A DNA stretch of 64,000 bases from positions 123,890,123-123,954,122 of the forward strand of contig NC_088202.1 in assembly GCF_037126465.1 (NCBI RefSeq), in the 5' to 3' direction. Source of the stretch: Ornithodoros turicata (lineage: Eukaryota > Arthropoda > Arachnida > Ixodida > Argasidae). Numbering within the stretch: the first letter of the stretch is position 1; each line of letters opens with the position of its first letter. The notes beneath the pieces are model-generated. The model did no database searches and was not told where the DNA came from. It was given only the letters and a program-made list of their open reading frames with translations. Made by a program: the position numbers and the translations under genes. Of this stretch, positions 44,951-56,414 are shown piece after piece.

Positions 44951-45059
44951 TACAATTTCCCCGCAACGGCATGGCACCGGTAAATGCCATTTTGCCATCG
45001 AGGGAGACGGCATTACTAGGTTTTGAGAAGTTAAGAGAGCGAAAGAAGGACATACAAGT

Positions 45060-45260
45060 ACGTCCCAACTTTTGTGCTTCTTGTGCCAGCATTCTCCAAC
45101 ACACAGACAATAAGTGTAGTCAGAGAAAATCTGCTTTTGAGGCCAGGAACCACTTTTCGTTCTCTCGGGACGATCCACTCTACGCAGCACCGTGACGTTG
45201 TTCTGAATGGAGCAGAGGTGTGGAACGATGCCATCATCAAAAGATGGAGCTGCTTGCGCT
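45060..45260 (+). pseudogene. Possible non-LTR reverse transcriptase tail
   Basis: TFRSLGTIHSTQHRDVVLNG followed by AEVWNDAI resembles the final conserved block (arginine-rich strand, then NGAxxWN) of CR1/L2/RTE-type LINE proteins. It is short, so the clade is unknown. Confidence 0.4.
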
Positions 45261-45291
45261 GGAAGGGGACCAGAAAAGTTGACCCTTTCAG

Positions 45292-45823
45292 CAGTGATGG
45301 CCAGTAGTTAACTACATGTAGTTAAACTACTAGTTAAACTACCTTATTGTAGTTAAAAAGTAGTTATCAACTACTTCCAGAAATGTAGTGTGCAACTACT
45401 AGTTAAAACTACTAGTTACTATTTCGAGTAGTTAACTACAGTAGTTAGGTTACATGCAGGCGCCATCTACTTCCGATTTTGCCGTAAGCTTTACGGCACG
45501 ATTGTGCTTCCGACTACCTTGAGCTACTTGTTTGATGAGAACGGAGGTGCAGAGCAATGTTGCCGTGCATGTGTACTAAATCTTCACTTTTATTACTGCT
45601 TGTGATTCATATTTAGGTGTCCAAGAACACTATAGAATGGGATTGGTGTTGATGGACAACGTTAAGTAGTTAGAGATGTAGTTAAAATACATTGCAGTAG
45701 TTAAAGAAGTAGTTTCAACTACCTTCCCTGTAAAGTAGTTGAACTACTAGTTAAACTACTTCATCTCGAAGTAGTTAGTAGTTATAGTTAAACTACTGTA
45801 GAAGTAGTTAGTGGCCATCACTG
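45292..45823. mobile_element. Non-autonomous hAT-like element (532 bp)
   Basis: The ends are CAGTGATGGCCAGTAGTTAA and the complement TTAGTGGCCATCACTG. The 8 bp flanks CCTTTCAG (45284-45291) and TCTTTCAG (45824-45831) match at seven of eight bases. Subterminal DNA on both sides is built of AGTAGTTAACTACTAGTTAA-type repeats. The centre (about 45450-45650) is unique and non-coding. Confidence 0.87.
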
Positions 45824-45831
45824 TCTTTCAG

Positions 45832-46840
45832 TGTACCTTGTGTTTCAATGTGCCCACCTTTCCCCGACCCCCCATTGCGCCCTACACAGACCTACCAAGT
45901 GCGGATTCTTTGCAACCACGTTTAATCTAGTCCAAGCAGACCGGGTTTCGCTCTCATCATTTGCCGTATCGCTCTATGACTACCAACGCGAGTCTCACAC
46001 TTAACCATACAACGCATTAGCTCCTTTTCTCTGACCTCCATGTATCCAGCCTCATTTAGCTGTATATGCATGATTGTTTACACTGTCATTGCTTACAGTG
46101 TCTAATTAACGAAGAGCAAACAAAGCAGAAAATAAACCGAAAGAATGTTTGGCAGCAAGATGCTGTTTGACCTGCTACATTTCCGTCACTTTATTTCCTG
46201 CATGCTTGATGCGACGCAACCCTGATCTCGAATACTTAATAACTAGAGCGCTTCGTGGAAACATGCGCCGCCAACGCGTCGCTAATTCCCTATTGGCCCT
46301 ACACCGCTAGCGGAAGTTGTCCCTCAGTATTGAAATCGGGTCTCGTTCGGTGCGATGGCCCCCTACGAGGTTGAGATACCAAGGTGAAACGTATGATGTG
46401 CGATTCTTCACGCAAGATGCTCAAGATGAATAAATAGGACTACTTGATGACTTCGACAGCGGATGCATCACAATGCGCAGAGCCTCTGGTGTGACTCGGA
46501 CTGCAAAGTGAGATAGCGGTGTGCGTAATCTTGCCGAGTCTCATGCAACGCGCTGCTCAAGATGTTCATTATGAAATGTGTCCTTTTTGGATTACTATTG
46601 CGTTCGTCCAGTGGAAAATGTGAGTATGATGCGTTCATTCGTGGTGCATGAAAGTGGAATAGTGCGCATAGCAACATTGCTCAGCGTAACTAAACTTGGA
46701 GATGATCATTATTTTACAACGCACTATGGTCGTTCAAATCTATATCTTTATACTTTCACTCGAAACTAACTAACAATAACGAAGCAGTATCGGAGATAAA
46801 AGCGCGTAGATGCAGAATAGCTCGCGGAACAACTCCACAG
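45832..46840. other. Non-coding stretch 5' of the protease gene
   Basis: No gene was recognised. The promoter of the serine protease may lie in the last few hundred bases before 47322, but I see no decisive core motif. Confidence 0.5.
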
Positions 46841-46966
46841 TGCAAAAGCCTGAGCGTGGACAAAAACACAGAGACAACAGGAACACAATAGCTCAACAAC
46901 AACAACATCAGCTGTTGTGTTTCGTGTTGTCTCTGCATTTTTGCCCAACGCTCAGGGTCTTTTCAC
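46841..46966. repeat. Hairpin, imperfect ~45 bp arms
   Basis: TGCAAAAGCCTGAGCGTGG, then ACAGAGACAAC and GAACACAA, face their reverse complement TTGTGTTTCGTGTTGTCTCT and CGCTCAGGGTCTTTTCA. An AACAACAACAA run lies in the loop. Confidence 0.65.
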
Positions 46967-47046
46967 TACGGAGGTAATAGGTCGGAGCAGGAAATCAGCT
47001 GCGTGAACGTCGAAGTCGCCCTCAAAGCAGGATATTACGGACTTAC

Positions 47047-47164
47047 CGTCATGGTGTGGCGTCACGTAGTTGTCCTGCATGATAGAAGTAAAAAAATCCA
47101 GCGTTCTTCTAAAGTCTGCCTGAGCGCGACGTCTCAGGTCTGCAGCCGCCGAATAATAACCACG
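47047..47164 (-). CDS. Candidate internal exon on the minus strand
   Basis: Between an acceptor (ATCATTTCCAG, boundary at 47165/47164) and a donor (GACG then GTAAGT, boundary at 47047/47046) lies a 118 base segment open in one frame. It encodes RGYYSAAADLRRRAQADFRR, then TLDFFTSIMQDNYVTPHHD. The composition is protein-like and the other two frames have stops. I do not recognise the family. It lies just 5' of, and opposite to, the serine protease start, so if real it belongs to another gene. No partner exons were found, and chance cannot be excluded. Confidence 0.25.
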
Positions 47165-47321
47165 CTGGAAATGATTTATCTCGTGTTCGAAATGCCGCCG
47201 GCTCCAACCTCAATTTATACTTGCTCTAGTCCTTTCCTTTTTAGTTTTTCTCGCAAGAGCCCGACAGCAGCCATTGCCATGTTTCAGAAATGCACGTGAT
47301 TTATATTCACGTAATAGAAAA

Positions 47322-47510
47322 ATGTCATTGAGAAAAACGTCCTTCTTCTTGTACACCTTCATATTAATTTCGTATTACTGCCCAGTTTCGTCTTTACCGC
47401 CATTTCCGAGGCCACTGTACACATGCGGCAAGCGGCTGGTGACGTCAGAGGAACCCACTACCAGAATCGTCGGGGGGAGAGACGCAGTACTAGCAGAGTT
47501 TCCTTTCCAG
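47322..47510 (+). CDS. Chymotrypsin-fold (S1) serine protease, exon A
   Basis: First coding exon of a secreted serine protease zymogen. ATG 47322 is the only in-frame ATG. Residues 1-24 form a signal peptide (KTSFFLYTFILISYYCPVSS). Next is a short propeptide with Cys35 (YTCGK), positioned to pair with Cys164 (exon C) as in two-chain S1 proteases. The activation site is TTR/IVGG (Arg48/Ile49), implying cleavage by a trypsin-like enzyme. The exon ends after EFPFQ at a phase 0 donor (CAG/GTACAT, 47511). With exons B (61471-61571) and C (63624-63892) it gives 186 residues plus one base. The catalytic His and Asp are present; the Ser exon is outside the window. There is no clip domain before the protease domain. 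The substrate is unknown. Confidence 0.9.
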
Positions 47511-48991
47511 GTACATATACTTTGAACCAACCACTTCTGTGTGATGCAGTTGTTACTTGATAATTGTTCTCCTTACCATAATGATTGCAATGAATTACAC
47601 GGATGTGAATATGCGAATAATACTGGACACACAATGTCAAGAGTTCAGGTTGTCCGAACTTTCCACCGCGTGAGGCGATGCCGTGAAGCGATGGAGTCTA
47701 GCGCAAGTTGTGTTATATTGGGTTACCGAACACAAGAAAATATAGTGAACCTTGTAGATCCCTTTGATATTTTCCATTTTTTTATTTCTACTTCTATTCT
47801 ATTTCATTCCCTTATATATGTGAAGCCAAAGGATCAGGGCGGTTCGTATAGAACTTCACTTCTGTCCCAACTCCCACGAGGTTTGCCTATAACGCCTCGT
47901 ACGGGAACTCAAAAGGAAGACGTGCTTGGCAGCAAAGCTTTTTCTTTTCTGTTCGTACGTGGAGTGTCATATCCAACTAGAATGCGTAACGCCCGACTCC
48001 CACTCCTTCCTGCTGTCTTCTCCCCATCTACCCACGTCTGTACGCGAATTGGAATATTTGAAGAGAGAGAGAAATGGCAGATGCAAATCTAAACCTGTTT
48101 CTACTGCGAAGTAAGGCGCCGTTGATTGTTAAAAAACGTGAATCCTTCTCGCTATTTCACCAACAGTGATAGCTGACAACAACAACAACTTTATTGCAAG
48201 ATGATGAATGGGTAGTTCCACGTCTGCGCATGCGCTGTGCATGGGTGGATGAATAGCCGCTTGTCTGGATTGCAGCGCCATGGATTGCGCTGGAGTTAGG
48301 GAAGCGCCATTGGATGCGGCTCCTTTCGTTGCGCATATTATGCGCGGATTCTCGTACGACATGCCTTCCGTTTGTTTTGCATTTCAGTTTGATGATCATT
48401 GTTCTTACGAATGCAACTCCGAAATTTGCTCAGTTAAGGTCACTTTTCTTTTCTTTTCTTTTTTCTTTTTTTTTTTGTTACCATAAGAATTGTGCGTAAA
48501 GAAACGGGAGCTACAGGTGGTTGGACAATACAGCCCGAGGTGCAATGCCTCCCCGCGTTTTCCAAAACGATTCCAGACTCAAAAACTTCGAAAGCTGGCA
48601 GGTTGCACGGTTGCATTTGCACGGTCAAGAACGTGACTCTATGACCACATGAGGCACACACGAAAGTGTGTGCGTTAACTCGCAATGTGCAGCTCACAAA
48701 GTATACAAAGCAGTTGTCTGTGTAGCGTCCTGTCTTCTTTCCGCATCATGTCTACGTTTGATCCTAACCAACTCGCTCGCATCAGTGCTTTTGCAGCCAG
48801 GGTGTCGAACCGACAACCGCGCCCGACCCGTTATTTTTGCCGGAACCAAACCCGAACCGAAATTTTTGTGGCATTGTTGAACCCGGACCGGAACAGTACC
48901 GGAAAAAAACAGTCGAGCAAAATTAAAGGAGGAAATGCATATGCTTTTTAGTCGGTCTTGTTGGCACGATCGTATTTGACACACACACATA
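47511..48991 (+). other. Protease intron 1, first part
   Basis: Intron sequence with repeat fragments. About 47985-48055 is a piece of the SINE body (CCACTCCTTCCTGCTGTC, CCACGTCTGTACGC). About 48175-48245 is an antisense LINE/SINE 3' end (AACAACAACTTTATTGCAAG). A polypyrimidine run lies at 48443-48478. A long open frame here overlaps the SINE piece and is not a gene. Confidence 0.55.
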
Positions 48992-50097
48992 CGGGGTGGT
49001 CCACGAACCATGATAGAAATTCATATTCATAGTAAAAAACGTAGGCCCCGGAGAGACATGCGGTCCAGGGATTTTTTTCTACCAATAAAGTTTGTCACAT
49101 ATTGGTAACATTTTTATTTCATTTCATTTGACGGAAAGTTAATTTCTTGAATTGAACTCCGAAATTTAAACCTAACGTTTTTTTTTTGTTTTTTTTTTTG
49201 CGGAAATGGGTTCGCCGTGGTCATTTTACTCCGCATAGCCATAATTCCACTCGTAATGCAGCGGCAATTGCCGAAATAAATTCGCCGAAAATCCGTGGAA
49301 ATGAGCCCTTGGCTCCGCCTCTTTTTTGACGGCTCGTGGTTTGAGCGCAAAGCTGCGAAGAAAAGAGGTTACATTGACACGTCACATGAGGGGGGAAGGA
49401 TTACAAGCATTACCCACGGAACGCTTCCAGTCAAGAGATCCATCGAGTCAGGAGATCCAACGGGTCACGTGACAGGCGAGTCACGATGTCCAACCAGTCA
49501 GAACGTCATACTGGTCAGGGTTCCCGACAAAAAAGAAAGTCTATCCCTTACCATGTTCATTGCAGAACGATTTCGCTGTACGTAGTATTAAGTTAGGAAG
49601 TAATATGCCCGGTAACAGTGAAGACTTTTCGGTGTTTTCTCTCTTCTTACCACACACGCACAAAAAAAAAGTAAGCGAGAAAATCCTGAAGTTGTGCTGT
49701 AGGTTACGGCGGCGAGTCCCCCTTTTGCCTTTGCACGTTTATGTCCATTGCCCCTAGCGCCGTAACACGCTATGCCAGAACGGATGCTTGTTACCAAGAA
49801 TCTTAAGCTCAAGTTACATAGTATCGTAGGCTGCAGGGCTTAAAACTTATCCTTGTAGCGTTCTTTTCATTGGCCCCCACCCTTATCACGTTATTCTATT
49901 CTTTTACTGACCGCACGGGAAAATACTGCATGACTGTGCTTTCCAATCAACATTGACCTGTCACGTTCACTAACCTCAACCCCAAAATGCAGGGTTGCTG
50001 CTGGACTCAGAATTGTCAAATTGTCAGAATTGTCAAATGCTGGACTCAGAGTTGTCTTTGTACTTTTGTGGACGGCGGGTAAAATTAAGGGCAAACT

Positions 50098-50267
50098 TGA
50101 TACAAAAAAACAAACAAAAAAAAACAGATGTTCGAGCATATGAAGCTATCTTTCGTACCCTGAGAGAGTCCATGATCAGACGGTTCCGCCATGTAGAACG
50201 TCTGTCCGCAACAGCGACTTGGCTCTTCGACTACGAGCTTGCTGTGATACGAGAAGTGTTTGAATAA
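50098..50267 (+). other. Unassigned open frame in the foldback loop
   Basis: A frame following an A-rich tract ending in CAG encodes DVRAYEAIFRTLRESMIRRF and continues RHVERLSATATWLFDYEL to a stop at 50265-50267. The composition is protein-like, but I recognise no family. It could be a captured exon or part of an unknown element. There is no good ATG and no pyrimidine-rich acceptor. Confidence 0.25.
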
Positions 50268-51387
50268 TCAACGTGTTTGAAACAGCGGCCTGCCCACCCA
50301 ACGTGAGTGTACGTAGCCCACGCTAACTGTAGAAATAATCTCTAACACGAAGCGCTCTAAAAAAAAAAATAAAAATGACAGCACTTCTATAAATCCCGTG
50401 TTACAAACAGGTTGGTCTTACAATGCAACCACCTGTTTTTAACAGCAATTACGTAAGAGAACTGTCGGCATTTCTTGGACTGCGCTATGTGTTACAAACT
50501 AAGTAACTAAGTCAATAAAAATTAGATATTGATTTGCCACCTGCATTTGTATTCTATTTATACCACACGTAAAACGAGTCCCTCGTATTTCGATACGAGT
50601 AATTTCTGCTTAGCGATGTTAGAGTTAATAAAGGGACGGTCTCGTACCTCCTGCCCCTTTCATAAAGTGTACCATTCGATTGCCCTTTGCACATGGAATA
50701 CTGCTAATTTACCCGACAAAACACGCCACAGTTATTAAATAACCGAATTAAATTGATAAAGATTGCCGAGCATGCCGCGATCTGTGTTGGCAACAATAAG
50801 AACGGCCACGTCGCCCTGTGGGTAAGTCCGTGATAGGATACAGAAATCGTCTGCTTTTGCGCGCGCTAGTGCATCGGCGTGAGCAGACGACTTTCAGAAG
50901 TTACTGGGCACCGCGGCAACTCTCGTACATTTTCTTTCAATTCTCAGGCGAAAAACGCGCATTCTAAGTAGTAGCAAGCATGGTGGTTCAGAACAACTAT
51001 GTTAATCCTCAGAGACAAATTAAAAGTCGCAGAACAACCCTATCCACAATCACAAATCTGAAGTCGCTGGCCATCGGCGCGCGCGGTCGCATTACAGCTC
51101 CAACCAAAAATATATTACGCGCGCTTCCATTAGACTCCCCGTTGTACACTGATCATGCTTCGAAATGAAGTGTCGCTGACGACGTACATGAAGAAGGAGT
51201 ACGTGTTTGTTTAAAAACCGCATTAACTACTGAATACTAAATACGAACGAAAACACGTGACTTAGCTTCCACGTATCCGATTGTGCGCCCCATTATGGGA
51301 GACCCCACAGTCAATGCTCGGACTACATTCTCCGCTCGCGGAGGTATATGCCTTAGTGTCCCCATTTCGAGAGCAAAGGGGATTACT

Positions 51388-51432
51388 CCCAACCCAAACC
51401 TAACCCCTAACCCCAAAACCCCTAACCCAAGG
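51388..51432. repeat. Degenerate telomere-like C-rich repeat
   Basis: AACCCAAACCTAACCCCTAA followed by CCCCAAAACCCCTAACCC is a short array resembling (CCTAA)n-type telomeric DNA but with variable C number. It lies in the loop of the large foldback. It may be simple sequence only. Confidence 0.4.
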
Positions 51433-52276
51433 TGCTTCTGCAAGTTACAATTACCATGACAACGACGACGCACCCGCAGGCCGATGTCATACGTGACGTA
51501 TGCATGAGAGAAGCGCAGCTTTCGTCTGCTCTTACTGCACGTCTCGACAAATTCCTCGAAAACGACTTGGTTATTCCGAATGAAACTTTGACGGTTGTAT
51601 GAGTACAGTACTCGTGAAACTAGATTTGGCTAAGTTTCGAAATCGCCCCGGCTGTACGAGACCATCCCTTTAACGACGTAACGCAAAGGGGTCAAAAGAT
51701 CCAAGCCTGGCGAACCCTGAGACGAGTGATCCAACCGGGTCAAGAGATCTATCGGTGGATCTCTTGACTCGATGGATCCCTTGACCCGTTGGATCTCTTG
51801 ACGTGGAATCCACCGACGCGCGGTGAGTGCGGGAATCAGAGCTATCTTATCGAAAATGAGGTCACGCGATGGCTTGTACCCTTTCTCCCTCGTGTGGCGT
51901 GTCAATGTAACCTCCTTTCTTCGCCGCTTTGCGCTCAAACTACGAGCCGTCAAAATAGAGGTGGAGCCAAGGGCTAATTTGCACGGATTTTCGGCGAATT
52001 TATTTCGGCAATTGCCATTGCATTACTAGTGGGATTATGGTTATACTGAGTAAAATGACCACGGGGAACCCATTTCCGCAAAGAAAACGTTAGGTTGTCT
52101 TGGGAAATTTCGGCGTTCAATTGAAGAAATCAACTTTATGTCAATTGAAATGAAATAAAAATGTTACCAATATGTGGCAAAAGTTATTGGCAGAAAAAAA
52201 TCCCTTGACCGCATGTCTCTCCGGGGCCTACGTTTTTTACTATGTATTTCCATCATGGTTGGTGGAACACCCTGTA

Positions 52277-53905
52277 TAAATGGGATGATGATGGGGTGGG
52301 TTCTTCACCGCCCGTTATGGCAGTACACTGCCTCATTGCGCTCTTGGAAGGGATGAGAAAGTGATGATGATGGAAAGGAGACATTTTAGAGTTCGTCCAT
52401 TACTCGAGTGCTGGAGAGGAACTAAACAACAACACAACAACAACAAATAAGTTAATCATAATGAATGGGGAAATTCGCCACGTAAGGTGCGGCCCACTAC
52501 CCCAAGGCACAATGGGGCAGGATGAGAAGTGTCCTGATGATGAGGTGATGAACGATGCTAAATAGGGTCGATAGTCAGTGGAGTCAGTAAGACATCAAAA
52601 CGGTAGGCAAAACCACAGCACACAAAAACACACACACAGCACACATGTACGGAGGCAGATCATAGGGTAGAGAGGAGACCAGTGTCCCAGAGAAAAAACT
52701 TGGCGATGGTCAATCTGGTTAGACCAAGGGCCGAGAATGGTTGCCAATGTAAATGGTGCGGCCGTGATCAACTGCAGGCGACACATAGAGCTGCTCTTCG
52801 GGAGGTGTACAGATGGCAGTCGAGGAGCACATGCTTGATATCCGCCAAAACAGCACAGCGAGAGCAGAGCATCGAGTCGGAGCGGCCGATCAGGTGCTTG
52901 AAATGGGGGGTGAATGCAACCCTAAGACGAAGCCTGTGTATCAGCGACGCAAAATGGCGAGGCACACGAGAAGGCATGGTGAAGCCAAAGTCAGGGTCCA
53001 CTTCACGCATCATAACTCTTGATGGAACGTCCCGAGACCATTGCGCATGTGCGAGGGGCCTCACCACATCATTTAGGAAGGTTCGCCTGTCGCCTTTGGG
53101 GAGGGTAATCCGCACGCTTGATCGGGAATGATACGCAGCTGCTGCAGCCTCGTCAGCCTCTTCATTGCCGCGGATGCCGCAGTGTGCAGGAACCCACTGG
53201 AAGTAGATAGAGTGCCCGCTGATCTCAGACGGCTTAGTTCCTCCACTATGTCCACACCACAGGCGCAAGTGATCCACGAATACCCATGTTCGCTATACAC
53301 TGGGGAGCTGCCTTGTAGTCGCAATATATCACCCAGCTGCAGATAGCGGCGGATGCAATGTGCTTGAGGAAGAACAAAATGGCATGCAACTCTGCAGACG
53401 TGCATGAGGTGCGGTGCGAGAGACGGTATGCGTGGCATGACGACATAGTCGGGATTGTAAAGGCAGCAGTGGAGCAGTGTAAGTTGGTCGACCCATATGT
53501 GAATACTGGCAGTGTGCGAAGGGTAACGGCACTGCATCATGTCTAGCGCAAGTTGTTTCAACACGGGTGCTGCGACGTGATCCCTCTTGCTCTTGAGCCC
53601 AGGAATGGTAGTGGAGATAGAAGGTATCGAAAAGACCCACGGAGGGACCTGAGGACGACTGACCTTCCAACAAAAGCCGGTAGCAAGGGCTTTACAGCAG
53701 CGATGCAGTGAGAAATGTTGCTCTGCCTCCGCCTTTTGAGCTTCGAAACCAAGGGGCGACGATGGTGTTCCGCGACGAGGCGTAAATAATGGCGCACAGT
53801 TTCTCTGACACGTAAGACCTCTACTGGCAGCTCGCGGGCCTTTGCCACCACCATGCGCGTTTCAGCGGCGCGGGGTACACCGAGGCAGATCCTCAACAGG
53901 CAGGA
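52277..53905 (-). pseudogene. LINE (I-type), 3' half, antisense
   Basis: The best-preserved LINE copy, on the minus strand. From about 53905 it encodes the RT thumb region (LRICLGVPRAAETRMVVAKA), then, across frameshifts, an RNase H domain. RNase H motifs are SHRTSCTSAELHAILFFLKH and WVPAHCGIRGNEEADEAA with its catalytic-type His and Asp. The Cys/His tail is CSRCAVLADIKHVLLDCHLY. The TILGPWSNQ signature and a 3' UTR with GATGATGAGG-type repeats follow. The RT core is missing (5' truncated). Frameshifts show it is inactive. It sits antisense in protease intron 1. Confidence 0.82.
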
Positions 53906-54344
53906 ACTCAGCAACAACTCGTAGACCTTGCATCTTATGTGAGGGGTCTGACCGTGGCTCGAGAATTTTGGTCACGTCGAACTGGCATTGATCGACGCGT
54001 TGCAGAGCAGTTTTCATGAGAGGGCGCTCCCGATCGTACTGTCCGCAGAAGGATGTGATGGAGGTCACCGCGCACCCCACACATGGAACAGAGGCTGGAT
54101 GCGCCGACACGAGGAGGTGCTTGAAAGCCGGTGTAAAAGTCACATTAAGTCTCATGCGGTGGAAGACTGTGGCAAAGGAACGTGGCATTCGGCGGGGGAG
54201 AGTAAGGGACAATGTGGGGTCAACGGAGTAAAGCGGAGAGTAGGTGGTGATGTCATGTTGCCATTTAAAGTGCATATAAGGGCCAGTGAGTGATCGTAAT
54301 TGAAAATGACACATCTCTCCTGATTTCTCCGTCCATCTATACAT
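53862..54344 (-). pseudogene. Second LINE (I-type) C-terminal fragment, antisense
   Basis: On the minus strand: LPRRMPRSFATVFHRMRLNV, then FTPAFKHLL, a decayed Cys/His motif, and QCQFDVTKILEPRSDPSHKM-QGLRVV, parallel to the tails of the other LINE copies but clearly diverged. It abuts the 5' truncation of the previous copy, which probably inserted into it. Confidence 0.7.
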
Positions 54345-54351
54345 AAGTATA

Positions 54352-55228
54352 CAGGGTGTCCCAGAAAACGTCTCATTGAATTATAATAAAAAAACTACAC
54401 CACCTAGAGTCATACGGTCAATGGCATTTGTTCTTACTGGGTTTTTGACACCTCCTCATGTTAGTGTCGTGTACTCCAAGTTTAATTATGTAAATATTTG
54501 AGAACTGAACTCAGAAATTTGCCAAGTAAAGGTCACTTTTTTACCCCACCAATATGAAGAGCGCGCCGAATTCACTCAAATTCATGATAATTGACAGTGA
54601 TATTCACGAGCTATCCCATCGGAAAAAATAGCCGAATATCATGCTTTTCGGGGCACTGGACCATAACGCGCGATGACTTTTTGAGCGCAATCGCTCTCAG
54701 TACGACGAACGGAGGTTCCGAAGCCAGCCCACAGAGTGATAGTAGAAAAAGTAACAGCTCCTAAAATTGGGAGAGGGAAAGCATTATCCCAGCGAAGGTC
54801 GGACGTGATAAGCCGTGCCTGTTTTATTTATTTCTGCGATGTCGAGGAGGGCTGGGTTTCCAACCTCCTTTCGTCGGACTGACAAAGATTGCGCTGAAAA
54901 ATTCATCGTGCGCTATTCTGTGCGACCTCCGTAGGGCATGATGTTGGGCTATTTTTTCCGATGGGATAGCTCCTGAATATCCCTGTCAATTATCATTAAT
55001 TTGACTAAATTAGACACGCTCTTCACATTGGTGGGGTAATTAAGCGACCTTTACTAGGCAAATTTCCGACTTAAGCTCGCAAAAATTTGCATAATTACAC
55101 TTACCTTACACGACATTCACATGAGGAGGTGGCAAAAACCCAGTAGGAACAAATGCCGTTGACCGCATGACTCTAGGTGGTGTAGTTTTTTTATTATAAT
55201 TCAATGACACGTTTTCTGGGACACCCTG
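54352..55228. mobile_element. Foldback MITE, almost all palindrome (877 bp)
   Basis: The ends are CAGGGTGTCCCAGAAAACGT at the left and its complement (ACGTTTTCTGGGACACCCTG) at the right, flanked by TA (54350-54351 and 55229-55230). Arms of about 400 bp are imperfect inverted repeats around a short centre (about 54750-54840). No coding capacity was seen. It is related at its tips to the elements at 37336 and 48992. Confidence 0.88.
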
Positions 55229-56414
55229 TATATGGGAGCGCACTTTCCGTTCAATACCTCACTAGCTATAGCCGTGTTCAGCGTACGAACGTCATCGCCA
55301 CCATGCTCAAATTAAGTAACTGAACATTCAGCTGAACACCCTTTCGTTCAAGAACACTTTCCTCCGTTGGCTTTATATTCCGTGGGCGTGTAGGCGCTTA
55401 ATCGACATCAGTGCTGAAGGATCCATTTGTGACGTCATCTTGACTTATCTATATATACAAGAAAAAAGAAATCAACAAATAGTTCGGCCGCCTTAGCTGA
55501 TGGGTAAGCACGAGAACCATCACAGGTCGGAAGGGATTTCCATAATGGCCGGGAGAGATCTCACTCATATTGCAACACTTAAAGTAGCACAAAAGTAATT
55601 TTTAACACCCTGTTTTCTTCCTATAAAACTGTTAGGTAGGCCAGTAAGATGTACCATGAGAGGTCATTTACACCACAGAGTCATAATTATCGCAGAAATT
55701 GAATTTAAGGTACACCGCAAAAAGCGACCGTTCGCAATGGCGGTGAAGAGCAGCACCGGCCTGTGACCTGCCTAGGACCTCGCGCTGACGCTACAGGGGC
55801 CACGATCGCTGATTGGTCCAGAGAAACGGTGTCTGCCACTCAGCTGTCGTCTGCTACTCCGCTGTTCGGGTTTCTGAAAAAAACATTGCTCCTGGCTGGG
55901 TCATGATTCGGCCGCTCCTTCTATCCCCAATTCTCCATGGCAACTGGCAAAACTGGTTTACAGCTGCAAAGGGACACGGCGCTGACCGCTACTGACCAGT
56001 GAACCAGAACGAGTTGCCCCTGCAACGTCATCGGTGACGTGCCATCATGCCTTCTCCTCCTCGTTATACCCGGAGTGGCGAGTTAAGGGTGAACTCGCGG
56101 AGCCATGTTTATGTGATTTTTTTTCTTCTTCTTTTTTTTTTCTGGGAAACAAATTGCACACATCAAGACGTTTAGCGCTATTCGGTAACATGACACACAA
56201 ACCTTCATCAGACGTCTTAGTCTGAAAATTTTTTGGATGGCCCTCTGTAATCCTGTTACGTTTTCGAATATCCTGACTCTACGATGTGTTTGTCTGTTCG
56301 TTTGTTTGTCCGAAAAAAAAAAACGATGAGAAATTGAACTTGTCTTCCGACTTGTTCTGCTACTCCTAGCATAAATTGGCACACCCCACACCCCACCCAC
56401 CCCCACGCCCTGAA
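55229..56414. other. Intron 1 stretch with a tRNA-like SINE remnant
   Basis: At about 55490-55600, GGCCGCCTTAGCTGATGGGTA resembles an A box, but the B box is degenerate (GGAAGGGATTTCC). The rest shows no gene. A poly(T) tract lies at 56117-56140. Frames here are short. Confidence 0.45.

Larger units (their letters stand above)
48992..52274. mobile_element. Large foldback element, TA target (3.28 kb)
   Basis: The ends CGGGGTGGTCCACGAACCAT (left) and CAGGGTGTTCCACCAACCAT (complement of the right end) are inverted and flanked by TA (48990-48991 and 52275-52276). Imperfect inverted arms extend about 500 bp (for example GGCCCCGGAGAGACATGCGG and TTGCCGAAATAAATTCGCCG). Between them is a ~2.2 kb loop of unrelated sequence. 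No transposase was seen. It lies in protease intron 1. Confidence 0.8.

Noticed and set aside
47541..48092. 183-codon + strand open frame just after protease exon A
   Set aside because: It lies in the intron, overlaps a SINE fragment at its end, and has no domain. The exon A donor is strong.
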